Below, piece by piece: positions 34,001-44,515 of a stretch of DNA of 64,000 nt. Position numbers and translations under genes: made by a program. The notes under the pieces are model-generated. The model was not told where the DNA came from, searched no databases, and saw only the letters and a list, made by a program, of their open reading frames with translations. Positions within the stretch are counted from its first letter, which is position 1. Each line of letters opens with the position of its first letter. Origin of the DNA: Ophiura sarsii (taxonomy: Eukaryota > Echinodermata > Ophiuroidea > Amphilepidida > Ophiuridae); assembly GCA_035610835.1 (NCBI GenBank), contig CM069446.1:65679191-65743190 (forward strand), in the 5' to 3' direction.

Positions 34001-35575
34001 TCAGAATATTTAAGTTGACGATTTGTGGTACAAAGAGGCTTACTGATCTTTTTCTGAATCCTTACAACTGTAAGTTTATACATGTAATACAATAAATGTA
34101 AATGTACAAATCCCAGTTTGCATCAAATTTGAGGGCGCAGCCTCCAATACATTACTGAATAAACGTTTAATGCAAACGTCTTTTAGCGTAATAGAATTAC
34201 TATTATACTAGCGAAAATGACCGTAGCCTTGCGATTAAAGCTATGTTTTCCGCAGAACCATCATACTCGAGCAATACCCGAGCCCGTTAAAAAGGTTACA
34301 GACTCTTTCCTAAAGAGTAGAGGATCATCTGTCTGAATCTGTTCATATATCAAACGGACCCCAATGGAAATAAGCTAAGCTTATTTGGTTTATCCAGGGT
34401 CGTAGGACTAAATGATATCAAATAAAACAAAATCATAGTGTCAAGTCTCTTCGGGGAATAAACGACATTGGACGACTTATTGTTTGTATTAAAATATAAG
34501 GCGAATGCCTAACAGAACATGACGTTTAACACCTGGCTTTTCTGTTCTTACATTTCAGTACTGCTTATATTTGAGAAGACCGAATACAAAGTAGCTGAGA
34601 ATGCGGATTCTTTGCGAATAATTGCCAGACGCAGTGGCTATATGGGCCCACTAATGCTGGGTAAGTCAACGCCACCTTTGTGTTGTAATAATGGATTAAT
34701 CTATTTTTTTAATATTTTTATAGCACATCTCGGGTTTAAAAATAGGGATCTTTAGTTTAAGAGCCGTGCCGTTTCTTAACCTCTACGCTTCCAGTTGCTT
34801 GATATGAGCCTATTTCAATTATCAAGATATGCCCATTGTGTATGATTACGTTATTTAGTTTCCCGTTTCACACCATATTTATTGACATTTTGTTGATGTT
34901 TTAGAATTGAGCGCTACTGACATTGCTGATGGTTATAGTGCTGTTGATGGAGAGGACTTCCTGATCCCTGAAATACTTACCTTCCAGGATGGTGTTGATA
35001 GTGCCCCCATTGATGTCACTATTATTGATGATGACGTCATTGAACAACTTGAATCACTTGATATTGCAGTCACTGACAAGGATGACGTCATTGGTGTTGT
35101 ATCCGTGCATATCATTGACAACGACGAAGCTGAACAAGAGAACGCTAACAACGCGCTAGGTAAAACGGTTATTTAAAGGTCCATCAATCACTTGATATGA
35201 CTTGCATCATTATTTCGTCATTTTTAAAAAGAATAACAAAGGTGTTGGGCAACGTTGACTTTTTGAATGTCCTTTTACGATAAAATGTCACACTAAGATA
35301 ATTTTTGTATGATTTATAATTTTTTGAAATGCAAATGTTAGTAGTTGATACATGTATTATTTTCCTTTGGGCTTAAACATATGTAAGAAGTTTGTGTTTC
35401 TCCTTCATGTAAGATAGTATGAAATATAATAGATCAATATAGCACGAAGTGTAGTTCGAAATGTTCCCCTGATACCTGATTTGTGTGTGATAAGAAATTA
35501 ACTGATAACCGTCTATAAAGAGCTCATAATTGTAATGATGGGCCAATCAATTGGTTTACTGTTCCCTAGAACATT

Positions 35576-35644
<69 letters not shown>

Positions 35645-35754
35645 ATGTCAGTTAGTTAGTATGTCAGTTAGTTATTTAGTCCAACAGACACTTACAATGT
35701 TTATGAACTGAGTGATTATGGGCCAATTAATTTGTTCATTGTTCCCTAGAACAT

Positions 35755-35825
<71 letters not shown>

Positions 35826-36184
35826 ATTAATTAATTAATTAATTAATTAATTAATTAATTAATTAGTTAGCTAGTCAGTTAGTTAATAAGCAAAAACACA
35901 TCAGCAACGGCAATATGACTAAATCTATCATGGAACAAATTAATTAGATTTCACCACTTTCTCAACATTTTTAATATTTTTTTATAGGATTGAGTGACTT
36001 ATCCATATTGCTACTTGTAACTGGAGGTGCAGTTGTGGTAGCAGGAATGATAGCCGGAATCATCGTCTGCGCTCTCTGCATTCGGACTGTTCAGAATCGT
36101 CAATTACGAACCCAAGAACTACCCATGCAAATACGCCCTCAAGTCCAATACCCAGATCCACCTTGGTATTCTGGACAGTACTGA
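30967..36184 (+). CDS. Single-pass membrane protein with two Calx-beta repeats, 3' exons (5' part not found)
   Basis: Five exons join in frame with only phase-1 introns: 30967-31092, 33235-33468, 34559-34660, 34905-35159, 35988-36184. They encode about 304 residues. Two Calx-beta repeats are seen, each split over two exons; such domains are extracellular beta-sandwiches that often bind Ca2+ through acidic loops. Repeat 1 runs from FRFERESYDVLE to VEDNDG. Repeat 2 runs from FEKTEYKVAEN, through YSAVDGEDF and TIIDDDVIEQLESLDI, to IIDNDE. The last exon has a hydrophobic segment (ILLLVTGGAVVVAGMIAGII, then VCAL) with a GMIAG motif, a basic stop-transfer region (RTVQNRQLR) and a short tail with PDPPWY, a PPxY motif of the kind bound by WW domains. 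No signal peptide or upstream exon was identified. FRAS1/FREM-type proteins also have Calx-beta repeats before a membrane segment, but the gene family is unassigned. Confidence 0.88.
31300..31430. repeat. (CCTGC)n pentanucleotide repeat
   Basis: About 20 units, perfect in the centre and decaying at the edges. Similar C-rich sequence resumes at 33083, beyond the TTAA element. Confidence 0.9.
32181..33074. mobile_element. TTAAAGGGG-ended element, host of a nested insertion
   Basis: The left end is TTAAAGGGGCACTAAGAGAT. The right end (33051-33074) contains ATCTCTCAATACCCCTTTAA, its near complement. TTAA stands at both edges. After removing the inner 365 bp the unit is about 530 bp. A similar left end appears at about 59274. 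Non-coding, intronic. Confidence 0.7.
32301..32665. mobile_element. MITE with perfect 26-bp ends, TTAAAGGTAGATGACCCGAT family
   Basis: The left terminus TTAAAGGTAGATGACCCGAT, extended by CACATT, is the exact complement of the right terminus at 32640-32665. TTAA lies at both edges. A second copy in reverse orientation is at 62511-62863. Non-coding. Confidence 0.88.
33235..33468 (+). CDS. Calx-beta protein exon 2 visible (C-half of repeat 1)
   Basis: Acceptor TTGATAATAG (weak pyrimidine tract), donor ACGATG|GTAAGT. It encodes LFTGSYNEGSNPTGDYPRM through ASINVEDND, phase 1 at both ends. Confidence 0.85.
33469..34558 (+). other. Intron with a LINE/SINE 3' tail
   Basis: At about 34245-34440 lies a GGTTACAGACTCTTTCCTAA...GGAAATAAGCT...TTTATCCAGGGTCGTAGG unit with an A-rich end. 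It is shared with 52257-52430 and, in its GGAAATAAG part, with the LINE tail near 4020. Nothing else is recognised. Confidence 0.6.
34245..34440 (+). mobile_element. Retroposon 3' tail (LINE-related)
   Basis: It matches 52257-52430 over most of its length and ends in AAATAAAACAAAA. Sharing with the LINE tail at 4010-4060 suggests 3' ends of one LINE family, or a SINE that borrows its tail. Confidence 0.6.
34559..34660 (+). CDS. Calx-beta protein exon 3 visible (N-half of repeat 2)
   Basis: Acceptor TTACATTTCAG, donor ATGCTGG|GTAAGT. It encodes LLIFEKTEYKVAENADSLRI through SGYMGPLML, phase 1 at both ends. Confidence 0.88.
34905..35159 (+). CDS. Calx-beta protein exon 4 visible (C-half of repeat 2)
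   Basis: Acceptor TTGATGTTTTAG, donor GCGCTAG|GTAAAA. It carries the strongest Calx-beta signature, including IIDDDVIEQLES and HIIDNDEAE, phase 1 at both ends. Confidence 0.92.
35573..35890. repeat. Duplicated (TTAG)n microsatellites with (TTAA)n
   Basis: Two TTAG tracts (35573-35665 and 35755-35828) are each preceded by the same GTTCCCTAGAACATTT sequence (about 35563 and 35741), so a segment of about 180 bp was duplicated. The second tract continues into about ten TTAA units. Intronic. Confidence 0.93.
35988..36184 (+). CDS. Calx-beta protein last exon: membrane segment and PPxY tail
   Basis: Acceptor TTTTTTTATAG, stop TGA 36182-36184. The membrane segment is at residues 5-30 of the exon, followed by RTVQNRQLRTQELPMQIRPQ and the end QYPDPPWYSGQY. 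Confidence 0.9.
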
Positions 36185-36380
36185 AGAGTATTATGAGCGA
36201 GTGGAATTGATATGAGATTTTGACGCGAAGTTCGGAAGAAAAAAAATTAATAGCCTTCATTACTTATAGAATTATATTATGTTATCATGGATTTAATAGT
36301 AGACCTGTAAAGTAACGGTCGTTGGTTTAAAGAAGCATAATATGCATGAGTATGGTGTATATAAGTAAAATTAGTATTTC

Positions 36381-36386
36381 AATAAA
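36381..36386 (+). terminator. Poly(A) signal AATAAA of the Calx-beta gene
   Basis: A canonical hexamer in TTTCAATAAAGG, about 200 bp after the stop codon, with no competing signal in between. Confidence 0.65.
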
Positions 36387-36699
36387 GGCGTAACTGTCAA
36401 AATAAGGATCCTGAACGTACGATTTCAAAGGTTTCAGGTTAATTCATCTATTCACAAATACGGCAAACAGTCACCTCATGTCCGGAATAATTACGTCAAA
36501 GATTCACCACTCGAGAAAGCTGCATTGGTAAACATTCGTAAACATTCTTTATTAGTTCTGAACAATGTCATCCATACACAATGTGTAAAAGGCAAAACCC
36601 ATGGTAAATGTACACATTTTCAAATGCAATGCCTTGTTCAGCTTACTATATATTGTATCAATGAGTGTTGCGTATTAATTTGGCATATACCGTACTCAA

Positions 36700-36865
36700 G
36701 GGGTTAGGCGTAACCAGGTGCGTAGCCAGCATTGTCATTCCGGGGGGGGGGGGGGCAAACATCAATATCGTCCCTATTTTATTTTTATGTCCCTAATTGA
36801 ATTTTCGTAAAAGGTTGCCCCAATTTTTTTCTAGTCACTTACCTCGTGAATTTCACGTAAGTGGT

Positions 36866-36896
<31 letters not shown>

Positions 36897-37250
36897 GGGT
36901 TAGGGGGTGGGGGTTAATCGCACAGTCCAAAAGATTTCGCACAGTCAAAAAAACACCGCACAGTCAAAAAAATAGCACAGTGAATGTAAAACATGAACAA
37001 TTTCTCGTCCCCATTTTTCCGCTTCTCCGTCCCCATTTTAGCAAAACATTTCGCACAGTCCAAAAAAAAAATCGCACAGTCAAACAAAAATCGCACAGTA
37101 AATGTACTGCATGAACAATTTCTCTTCCCCATTTTCCCGCTTTTCCGTCCCCATTTTAGGTGTCCGGTGGGGGGGGGGGGGGGGGGGGGGGGGCAGTCTG
37201 CCCCCCCCCTGCCCCCACCCCACCCCCACTGGCTGAGCTACTGGGCGTAA
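36700..37250. repeat. Poly-G-rich repeat with internal tandem duplication
   Basis: It has three G runs (about 36742-36754, 36865-36893, 37166-37193) and a GGGTTAGGGTTAGGG telomere-like stretch. A unit of about 115 bp containing GCACAGT, CATGAACAATTTCTC and CGTCCCCATTTT occurs twice. GTGCGTAGCCAGC at the left and CTGGCTGAGCTACTG at the right resemble eroded hAT-type ends. Confidence 0.6.
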
Positions 37251-39070
37251 CTCACACTTAAAAGTCAAACGTTGTTTGCCTTTTTATTTCTCAAATTGTA
37301 ACCCTTGAGTTCAAGATCAAGATCCTTATTGACGGCTACTGCCTTATAGTGAGTTAGATGTAATTTTAAGTTACTTGGTGATGGCAGAGTACTATTATTT
37401 TTATAACAAATTGCATTTTGTTGGCTTCAAATTCATGGTCATTCAAACACATGTATATTTTGATGTGTGTAGCAAGATGTATACGAGGGGAATTCAATAA
37501 ATACCTGCAACCATTGAACATCTCTGAACCGTGACACGTGTCAGTTAAATTAATTTATGATACTTCAACTCTAAGTATTACTCTTTTCTCACAAAATTTG
37601 TCATCTGTGCATCCTTGTACACATTATCATTACGTTTACAATATTTCCAGCACTTTACAGATATTGTACTGAGTTGAGAACAATAGGTTCCAGCACTGGT
37701 CCAGCAACAGTCTTGAGATAATCTCTCAGGGAATTGAAACAAGATAACAAAAGAAACTGAGGTAACTAATGTACCTCAGTGCTGTGTAGCAGCGCTTACA
37801 AGATCAGGAATTAAGTCTTCCTCAGTAAAATATGAAGCTAAACTCCAACCTGGAATGTCCTACTAGCTTTATACTATTTACGGAATAAAGTGCAATGTTT
37901 GTCTAACATAGCTTTATTCCGTGTATGGTCTTGAGAGTTAAGTCGGACAAAAAATATTTTCAGATTTGTCCAGATTCAAATTGCCCAGAAAAAAAGCTTT
38001 AGAATTATATGCAACATCTCACAATTGCTCAATGTTTTCACCGTCAAAAAAACACAAATTGAAGTTGCATTTGTTTTCTATTGATTTTTGGCATGTTCAT
38101 TGGACCATATATCTCCTAATTCACACTGGTGACTTAAAGCTCATTTTGTGGTGACAGGTCTCCCTGTCTCTATGATAATATAATCAGAGTCTTCTTAGTT
38201 CGACATTTGTTCTATAACTGAGAGTTTACTTTTGTCCTCACGATCGAGTTTGAGTGAGTGTTACTGAGCGTAATTGAGTTACTGACATTTTACTTGGACG
38301 ACCATTGAAATGTTGTTAGCCCGGGAAATTCTTTGATTCCTGTGTTCAAATCAGGTCTGGTGATGGACAGACTCTATCTAGACGTGGTCAGGAAATTGGT
38401 ACAAGGGCAAAGCAATTGTATATGTCAAACGCATATTTTATTTGTAGTTAGTTATAATCTTAAAACCGCCAATGAACAATCTGATTAAACTATAATTATA
38501 ATTTGCACGGCTTTTGTTTTTTATGGCTTTATTATCATTTATATTCAATTTTTTATTAAGCATTTATGTTTAGACCAACAACAAAATAAGTTTGTCTCTG
38601 AAGAAACCTGAAAAGGGCTATGCGAAAGGGCTATGCGGTATCATGTTTTAAACATGACAGGGCTCTGTGACATGAATATTTAAACACTACCATAATTGTA
38701 AAAACAATTAACGTTTATATTGAACTGTATTTAACTTCAATCTGAAGTTGGCAATGTTTACTCTTGTAAGCAAGAAAATGAAGCTGATATGGTAAAGCAC
38801 AATGTGAAATTAAAATTTGATCAAGCATCATTTTCAAAAATTCAAGAAAAAGGGGTAACAAAAGTTATCATACGCTGAAATGCTAATTTTAATAGCGGTC
38901 TTCTGAGACAAACTTGTCCTGTTTTTATTTGGCCTTACCCAATAGCGTATTTATCAAGTACATGTAGTTTGTATTATATATAGTTTTATAAGAAAATGGG
39001 TTGTTTTATAAATTACGTATGAGATTGAGAATAATACTTTAGATATATACATAGTGCTTGTTTTCATCAG
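37251..39070. other. Intergenic
   Basis: Holds the repeat copy at 37960-38162. No exon was recognised elsewhere. Confidence 0.5.
37960..38162. mobile_element. MITE copy with GGTGACAGGTC end
   Basis: It is collinear with 46370-46590 (TTGTCCAGATTCAAA, CTCCTAAT, CACACTGG). The right end GGTGACAGGTC is complementary to the left end GACCTGTCATCACA at 46301, so the two copies together define both termini of one family. Confidence 0.65.
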
Positions 39071-39291
39071 CGAGAACACACATATTTTGTTATCACTACA
39101 GTGCTCAGCATTATTATCCCCACGACTCATTTTATTCGTACGTATCTACATCACGTGGATACCCAAATGAAGGAGGACGACGACGTCTACTAACTAAGGA
39201 TCTGAAGGACGACGAACGCGTAACCGACCCCATCCACAAAGCGTACACACACTGCGCGCGTAATTGTGTAAATAGCTTTATAATAGTGTGA
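39071..39291 (+). CDS. Candidate terminal coding exon, gene unknown
   Basis: Acceptor GTTTTCATCAG opens a frame of 73 codons to TGA at 39289-39291. The frame contains HYYPHDSFYSYVS, YPNEGGRRRLLTKDLKDDER and DPIHKAYTHC, a composition more protein-like than surrounding frames. AATAAA follows at 39307-39312. The frame needs a phase-1 partner, which fits the Calx-beta exon ending at 35159. It could be an alternative last exon that skips the membrane segment, the last exon of another gene, or chance. No family recognised. Confidence 0.4.
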
Positions 39292-39306
39292 TTATATTAA
39301 ATGATA

Positions 39307-39312
39307 AATAAA
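39307..39312 (+). terminator. Candidate poly(A) signal
   Basis: AATAAA in GATAAATAAATAG, 16 bp after the stop of the candidate exon. Confidence 0.35.
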
Positions 39313-39905
39313 TAGTAGCATAAAAGACAACCCAAAAGGATGATCGTGAAAGATGTTTTATTTAAGTTGTGGTTTTCTCTGTGATTAATATACTTCGTAA
39401 ATGGGTGACGGTCTTCATACGAATCATAGGTACCTTAGTCAGTGCATGTCTGTGTTTTCTCTCATTATTTTGATTTTCCTGGTTAGATTTACTTTAAAAA
39501 TCTGACAAATCATGTAGCTCACTGTAAGACATTTTGCACTTCTACACACAGCAGAATCACTCGCCTGTCTAAAAGTATTCTCTTGGTGACAGGTTACAGT
39601 ATTATTATGGCTTACTTATGTCAAGAGAAAGATTCTGTTATTTGTTCAGAGACTAAGTGCCAAAGCTGTGTAAATATATTAAACTCCCTACCAAAATTTG
39701 CTATCGATGCCCGTCAATAATCTCAATTGATCAAACTGTGTCAAAATATTAATCAAGCACCATTTAGCTAATGCCATGTTAAATACTATGCTATGCAGTG
39801 TCTTTCATTCTAAAGGTGTGTAGTATTTCACATTTGCAAACAGCGAACATGAATATATAATGCAGAGCAGTATTACAACGGGATTTGACTTAAAGTGCAA
39901 TCACA

Positions 39906-40325
39906 CCTAGCCGATTTGGCTCGCCAAAAATTTACGGACAACCTAACATAAAATCAGTTTTTTATTAAAAATTTCAAAATTTCACCAAAATCATCTTTAG
40001 TCAATTATCTAGGAAGCACTTTTTTTTTTTGGCTTACATTTTTTTAGTTTTGAAAATATTGACCAAAAAGTGCCTAAAAAATGATTTTTATCTCAAAAAT
40101 CATAACTGATTTTGTTGGGTTGTCCGTAAATTTTTGGCGCCAAAAAAGTGATTTTTGGGCAAAAATGTAGAAATCACTATTTTTGGCGAAATTTAATACC
40201 AAAAATGGATTCTCCGACTCATTTCATTTGAAAAATTGTATACTTTTATGTACATTACATTATTAGTTTAAAAGTTACAGTGCTTGATAAATTTCATATA
40301 TTTAGGGTTGACACTTCCCTTAAAT
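39906..40325. mobile_element. TTAAGGGAAGTGTC-family element, copy without nested insertion
   Basis: The right part (40118-40325) matches 6930-7075 plus 7800-7859, ending GGTTGACACTTCCCTTAA with TTAA. The left arm is rearranged: AAAAATTTACGGACAACC at 39926 is complementary to GGTTGTCCGTAAATTTTT at 40119. It supplies the empty site for the element at 7082. Confidence 0.75.
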
Positions 40326-41029
40326 ACCTAAAATAAATAATGAAACGTGAAGTATCATGTATTTCAGGCTAAAAACAGTCCAGCACGTACGTGTTACCAT
40401 AACTTTCAAAACCGCACCATTTTTTGTAGAATTTTTCCAACAATTCCGTGGAAACTTCAATTAAGTCAAATAAAGCAGACTACGCAAACAGCGCCACCAA
40501 CATTGGGACACTCACCACGTCAATGGTTACATGAACGTAGCTTCAGACCGGCCCGTTGAGTATCACACCCCTGCTACTATGAGGCCACCAGAACCGCCGA
40601 TCCATTACGGGGCGCTACCGGTGCTCTACCGACACTTAACAAAGTCATACCGGAGTACTGCCGTTGTACTGCCGTTGTAGTCCTGTTGCTCGCTCCGTCA
40701 GCGCAACGGCAGAAATCTGTGAGCATGTTCAAACATGTCTACCGTCGTCTGCCGTTAGCTAAAGTTTTTTGCCGTTCTGACGATGTTCTGACGATTTCCT
40801 GGCGTTCTAGGTCCCATAGGAGATATTCTTGACCTCGGAAACGTCTTGGATGAACCATCTGAAGTCAAAATCTTATATCATGCACATTGTAGTTGTCACA
40901 CCAAAAAAAATGTTTTCAGAATTTGTACAACAAATTGTAACATTACCAATGGCTTATGTATGAAGCCATACCTCAGTATTCCTACATGTAGATGAAAAAC
41001 GAATGATTACAAACAATAACCAGCAAAGC
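40326..41029. other. Intergenic, possible tRNA-like relic
   Basis: At about 40590-40640 the minus strand reads GTCGGTAGAGCACCGG then CGGCGGTTCT, weakly tRNA-like. Nothing else recognised. Confidence 0.35.
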
Positions 41030-41215
41030 TGTTCATCAAGTGATCACAAGTTATTCTGTTCACAACGTGATCATCAGAAGTTGTTCATCACTTGATAAGG
41101 AAAAAAATGTTTATCACGTGATCATGAAAAACTATTCTTCACGTGATCATGCATTAGCTGTTCATCACATGATAATGAAAAGCTAGTCATAAAGTGATCA
41201 TCAAAAGTGTTCTCT
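41030..41215. repeat. Tandem repeat of TTCATCACGTGATCATGAAA type
   Basis: Six or so units of about 30 bp carry palindromic CACGTGATCA or GTGATCAC cores with decay. Confidence 0.75.
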
Positions 41216-41429
41216 TCAATCGAAAACGTATCATATACATCAATCGATGGAAAAAATTAGAGAGAACATCAGAATTATTTTTGTCAATAGCCTATATTTG
41301 ATTTGATAAATCCTCGGTGTACAGCATGGAATTAACCTAGCACAAAATCCTCTATTGACGGATTAAAGAATTAAACAGCTTTATTTCGTAAAGGGATCTT
41401 GAAACTGGACTAACTTATGAATGTCTTAC

Positions 41430-41845
41430 ACCAAGGATGTACCTTAGCATATCAGTGGAAAGCTGAAGTGTTCATCTTTCTACCGATACCAAATTTGTAG
41501 GAATTATTTTCTTATTTCAACTATAAGTCACTTACTTGAGAAAATAGGGAAGTCGCAATCTGAATGTGCCATAATCACCACTTTTTGTCCTCAAAAGTCA
41601 AATGAGCATCTCATTACACTGTTATTAGTCGTCAACGTATCTACACTTTAAGGGACAGATGACAGAGTCGTTCTTTTGAGTGCGAAATAATATTGAAGTT
41701 GACACATTAAGAGTGGGCCCTCCCCTCATGCTCATGCAAGGGGCTGAGCACTGACACAAATGTTTGCTACAAATGTGATATCGTTGGAAAGATGAACACA
41801 TCATCAGCTTTCCATTGTTTATGCAGCACAATACTCATATATCAC
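41430..41845. mobile_element. Foldback element related to the one at 7082
   Basis: GGAAAGCTGAAGTGTTC near the left and GAACACATCATCAGCTTTCC near the right are complementary and match arms of the 7082-7799 element. The outer AACTGCTCAC ends are not preserved. Confidence 0.6.
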
Positions 41846-42685
41846 TAAACCTGTGAAAAAAAGGCGATTAAGAAAAATAAATCCGATTTTTTTTTTGAGG
41901 AGGATATTTATATCCAGCTCTTGGGTAGTAAGGTAACATTAAACATTAAACATCTTAAATGCTGAGCAAACTCCACTACGCTCGACCTCTTTGTGCTCTC
42001 ACACATGCATAGTATCGCCGCCATGACAAATTGACGCAGCCTGATTGGACTACGGTTGTCAACGCATGCGCTCAGTGGCTGAGCGTTGTGGAGCTTATTG
42101 CTCGAGATGCTTGAGTACATTATTGCGTTGAATTTGTTCATTTTTTCTTAATTGTTGAAGATGGCTAAAAGGGCTCAGCATACTCCACAACGCTAGCCTT
42201 GACCACCGTCGACCAATCAGGCTGCACCATTGTTGTGGTGGAGCTACTACGCATGTGTGAAAGCGCAAAGAGTTCGAGCGTTATGGAGTCTGCTCAGCCC
42301 TTTATTATGCCTTCGACGCGCCCCTGTAAATGTTTGAGCCCAGAGACAGAGACAAATATATAAAATAACTTTAAACTTTTCCTTAACGGTGAACAAACTT
42401 CAGAACGTGTGCTATACCACATTTGGAGATAATTCACTACTTTATCGCTCGTATCATCTAAACCAAACATCAAACCTAACATTGTGCAGGGTATTGAGAA
42501 AATGATATGGGTACTCTTCTGATTCCAAAATCTTGATTTTGATGTGGACAAGTAAATTTGATCGGGTCACAATCTTTTAACATCATTGTGCAAAGATTAG
42601 GTCATCTTTAAATTATATATGCGGTACTATATAAGTATCGGTTGTCCTTTCAACGCTTATTGGGAAACCTTTCAATACATTATTC

Positions 42686-42977
42686 GGAAAAGTGTACTTT
42701 AGGTCCCAGATTCTAAACTGTACTAGTATTGTCCGATCGATACTGGCACATGTACCAGTATCGTTCAATACTGGGATAAATTACACTGGTAGTATGTGTA
42801 CCAGTATCGCCCGATACTGAAACATAGAAACGTTCCAGTATCGCTCGATACTGTAAAACAATTTGGTGGTCATCGACCGATACTGGAACAGTAAAATCGT
42901 ACCAGAGTGTCGAGCGATACTGGTAACTTTCATGTTCCAGTATTAAACGATACTGGTACCTAAAGTACACTTTGCCC
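42686..42977. mobile_element. MITE with 8-bp target duplication and a cluster of CCAGTATCG palindromes
   Basis: Flanked by identical CATTATTC (42678-42685 and 42978-42985). The ends share AAAGTGTACTTTAGGT in inverted orientation. Inside are about six copies of a CCAGTATCG-NN-CGATACTGG type palindrome, several with intervening sequence. Non-coding. Confidence 0.88.
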
Positions 42978-43679
42978 CATTATTCTACTCGATCTTTTAC
43001 AACTGAAAACTAGACTGCTATGAAAGAACGTTTATATTTGTTAGATCCCGTATACAACTTTGACGTATGTTGCATCATGGCAATTAGTTAACCCGTTTGG
43101 TTTAGATATAGTTTGGTAAAGAACGGTTTAAAATATAGCCCTTACTTTGAATGGGCGTTACATAATGTACAGAATCATATTGATAAGGCGAAAATCATGC
43201 ACAACGTAGAAACTTGTTTTTCTTCAGAATTTTATTATGATTATTAAGTTTGTAAAGTGTATATCGTTAGGCAATTTATCACGACTATTAATCGTCCAAA
43301 ATGTTTTATATTACCGAATGGATATCTATTGTATATAATATAATATTATTTTAGTACAATCGGTGAAGTGGACGACACTATACAGTAAGCATTTTATACC
43401 GAATATGTTGGTGTAAATATGGGTGTCTTTCAGTGATACATTATGAATAAGAAATTGGCAAGATAGTGTGTGGTGGGTGGGTAGATATATAAACAATGGT
43501 AATGGTAAACATATATCGCATGTCTTAGAGGGGGATAGTAAACACTATATCCCGGATGCGGATTTGTTTCACTACATTCGGCTTCCCTTGTGTTATGGGG
43601 AAATCGACATTGAACTGAGTGACATAGTTTTACTATTTACAAACAATGCATGCATGCAATATTGTATATGGTATCTCAT

Positions 43680-44515
43680 ATGATATCACATGATTTCATA
43701 CGATTTCACATGATATCACATATGATATCACACGATTTCACATATGATATCACATGTGATGCCCATATGATTTCACATATGATGAAATCACATATGTTAT
43801 CACATGATGTGATGCCCATATGATTTCACATATCACATATGAAATCACATATGATATCCATATGATATTACATAATTATGATATCACACATGATATCACA
43901 TTATGATATCACTTACGATAGTACCTACACATGTATGATTTCACATTATGATATTACATATAATTTCGCATATGAAATCACATATGCTATCACATGATGT
44001 GATGCCTATATGATTTCAAAAATCACATTTGAAATCACATATGATATCATATATCACATATGATATCACATATGATATCACATATCACATATGATATCAC
44101 ATATCACATATGATATCACATATCACATGAAATCCCATATCACATATGAAATCAAATATGATATCACATATGATGTTACATAATTATGATATCACATATG
44201 TTATCCCATATGATTTCACATTATGATATCACATATGATTTCACATTATGATATATCATATGATATTACATATTATTTCACATATAATATTACATAATAT
44301 GATATTACATATGATATCACATTTGATTTTACATATGATATCACACATGATTTCACATATCACGTGATATTATGCACATGTTATTTCACATGTCACATGA
44401 TATTATGCACATTATCATTTCACATATCAAGTGATGTTACATTACATATGATATCCCATATGATATTATATAATTATGATGTAACATAAATCCACTATTG
44501 TGATATCACATATTT
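43680..44515. repeat. Palindromic ATATGATATCACAT simple-repeat field
   Basis: About 840 bp almost entirely of CATATGATATCACATATGATTTCACAT-like words. CATATG, GATATC and ATATGATATCATAT are self-complementary, so the whole field can fold in many registers. Confidence 0.93.

Noticed and set aside
36889..36910. Interstitial telomere GGGTTAGGGTTAGGG
   Set aside because: Only about two units next to a G run; more likely part of the poly-G repeat.
36797..37268. Open frames with poly-Gly or poly-Pro stretches
   Set aside because: They arise from G/C runs and tandem duplication, with no protein-like sequence.
40590..40640. tRNA gene on the minus strand
   Set aside because: Only an A-box-like word; the cloverleaf cannot be completed and box B is poor.
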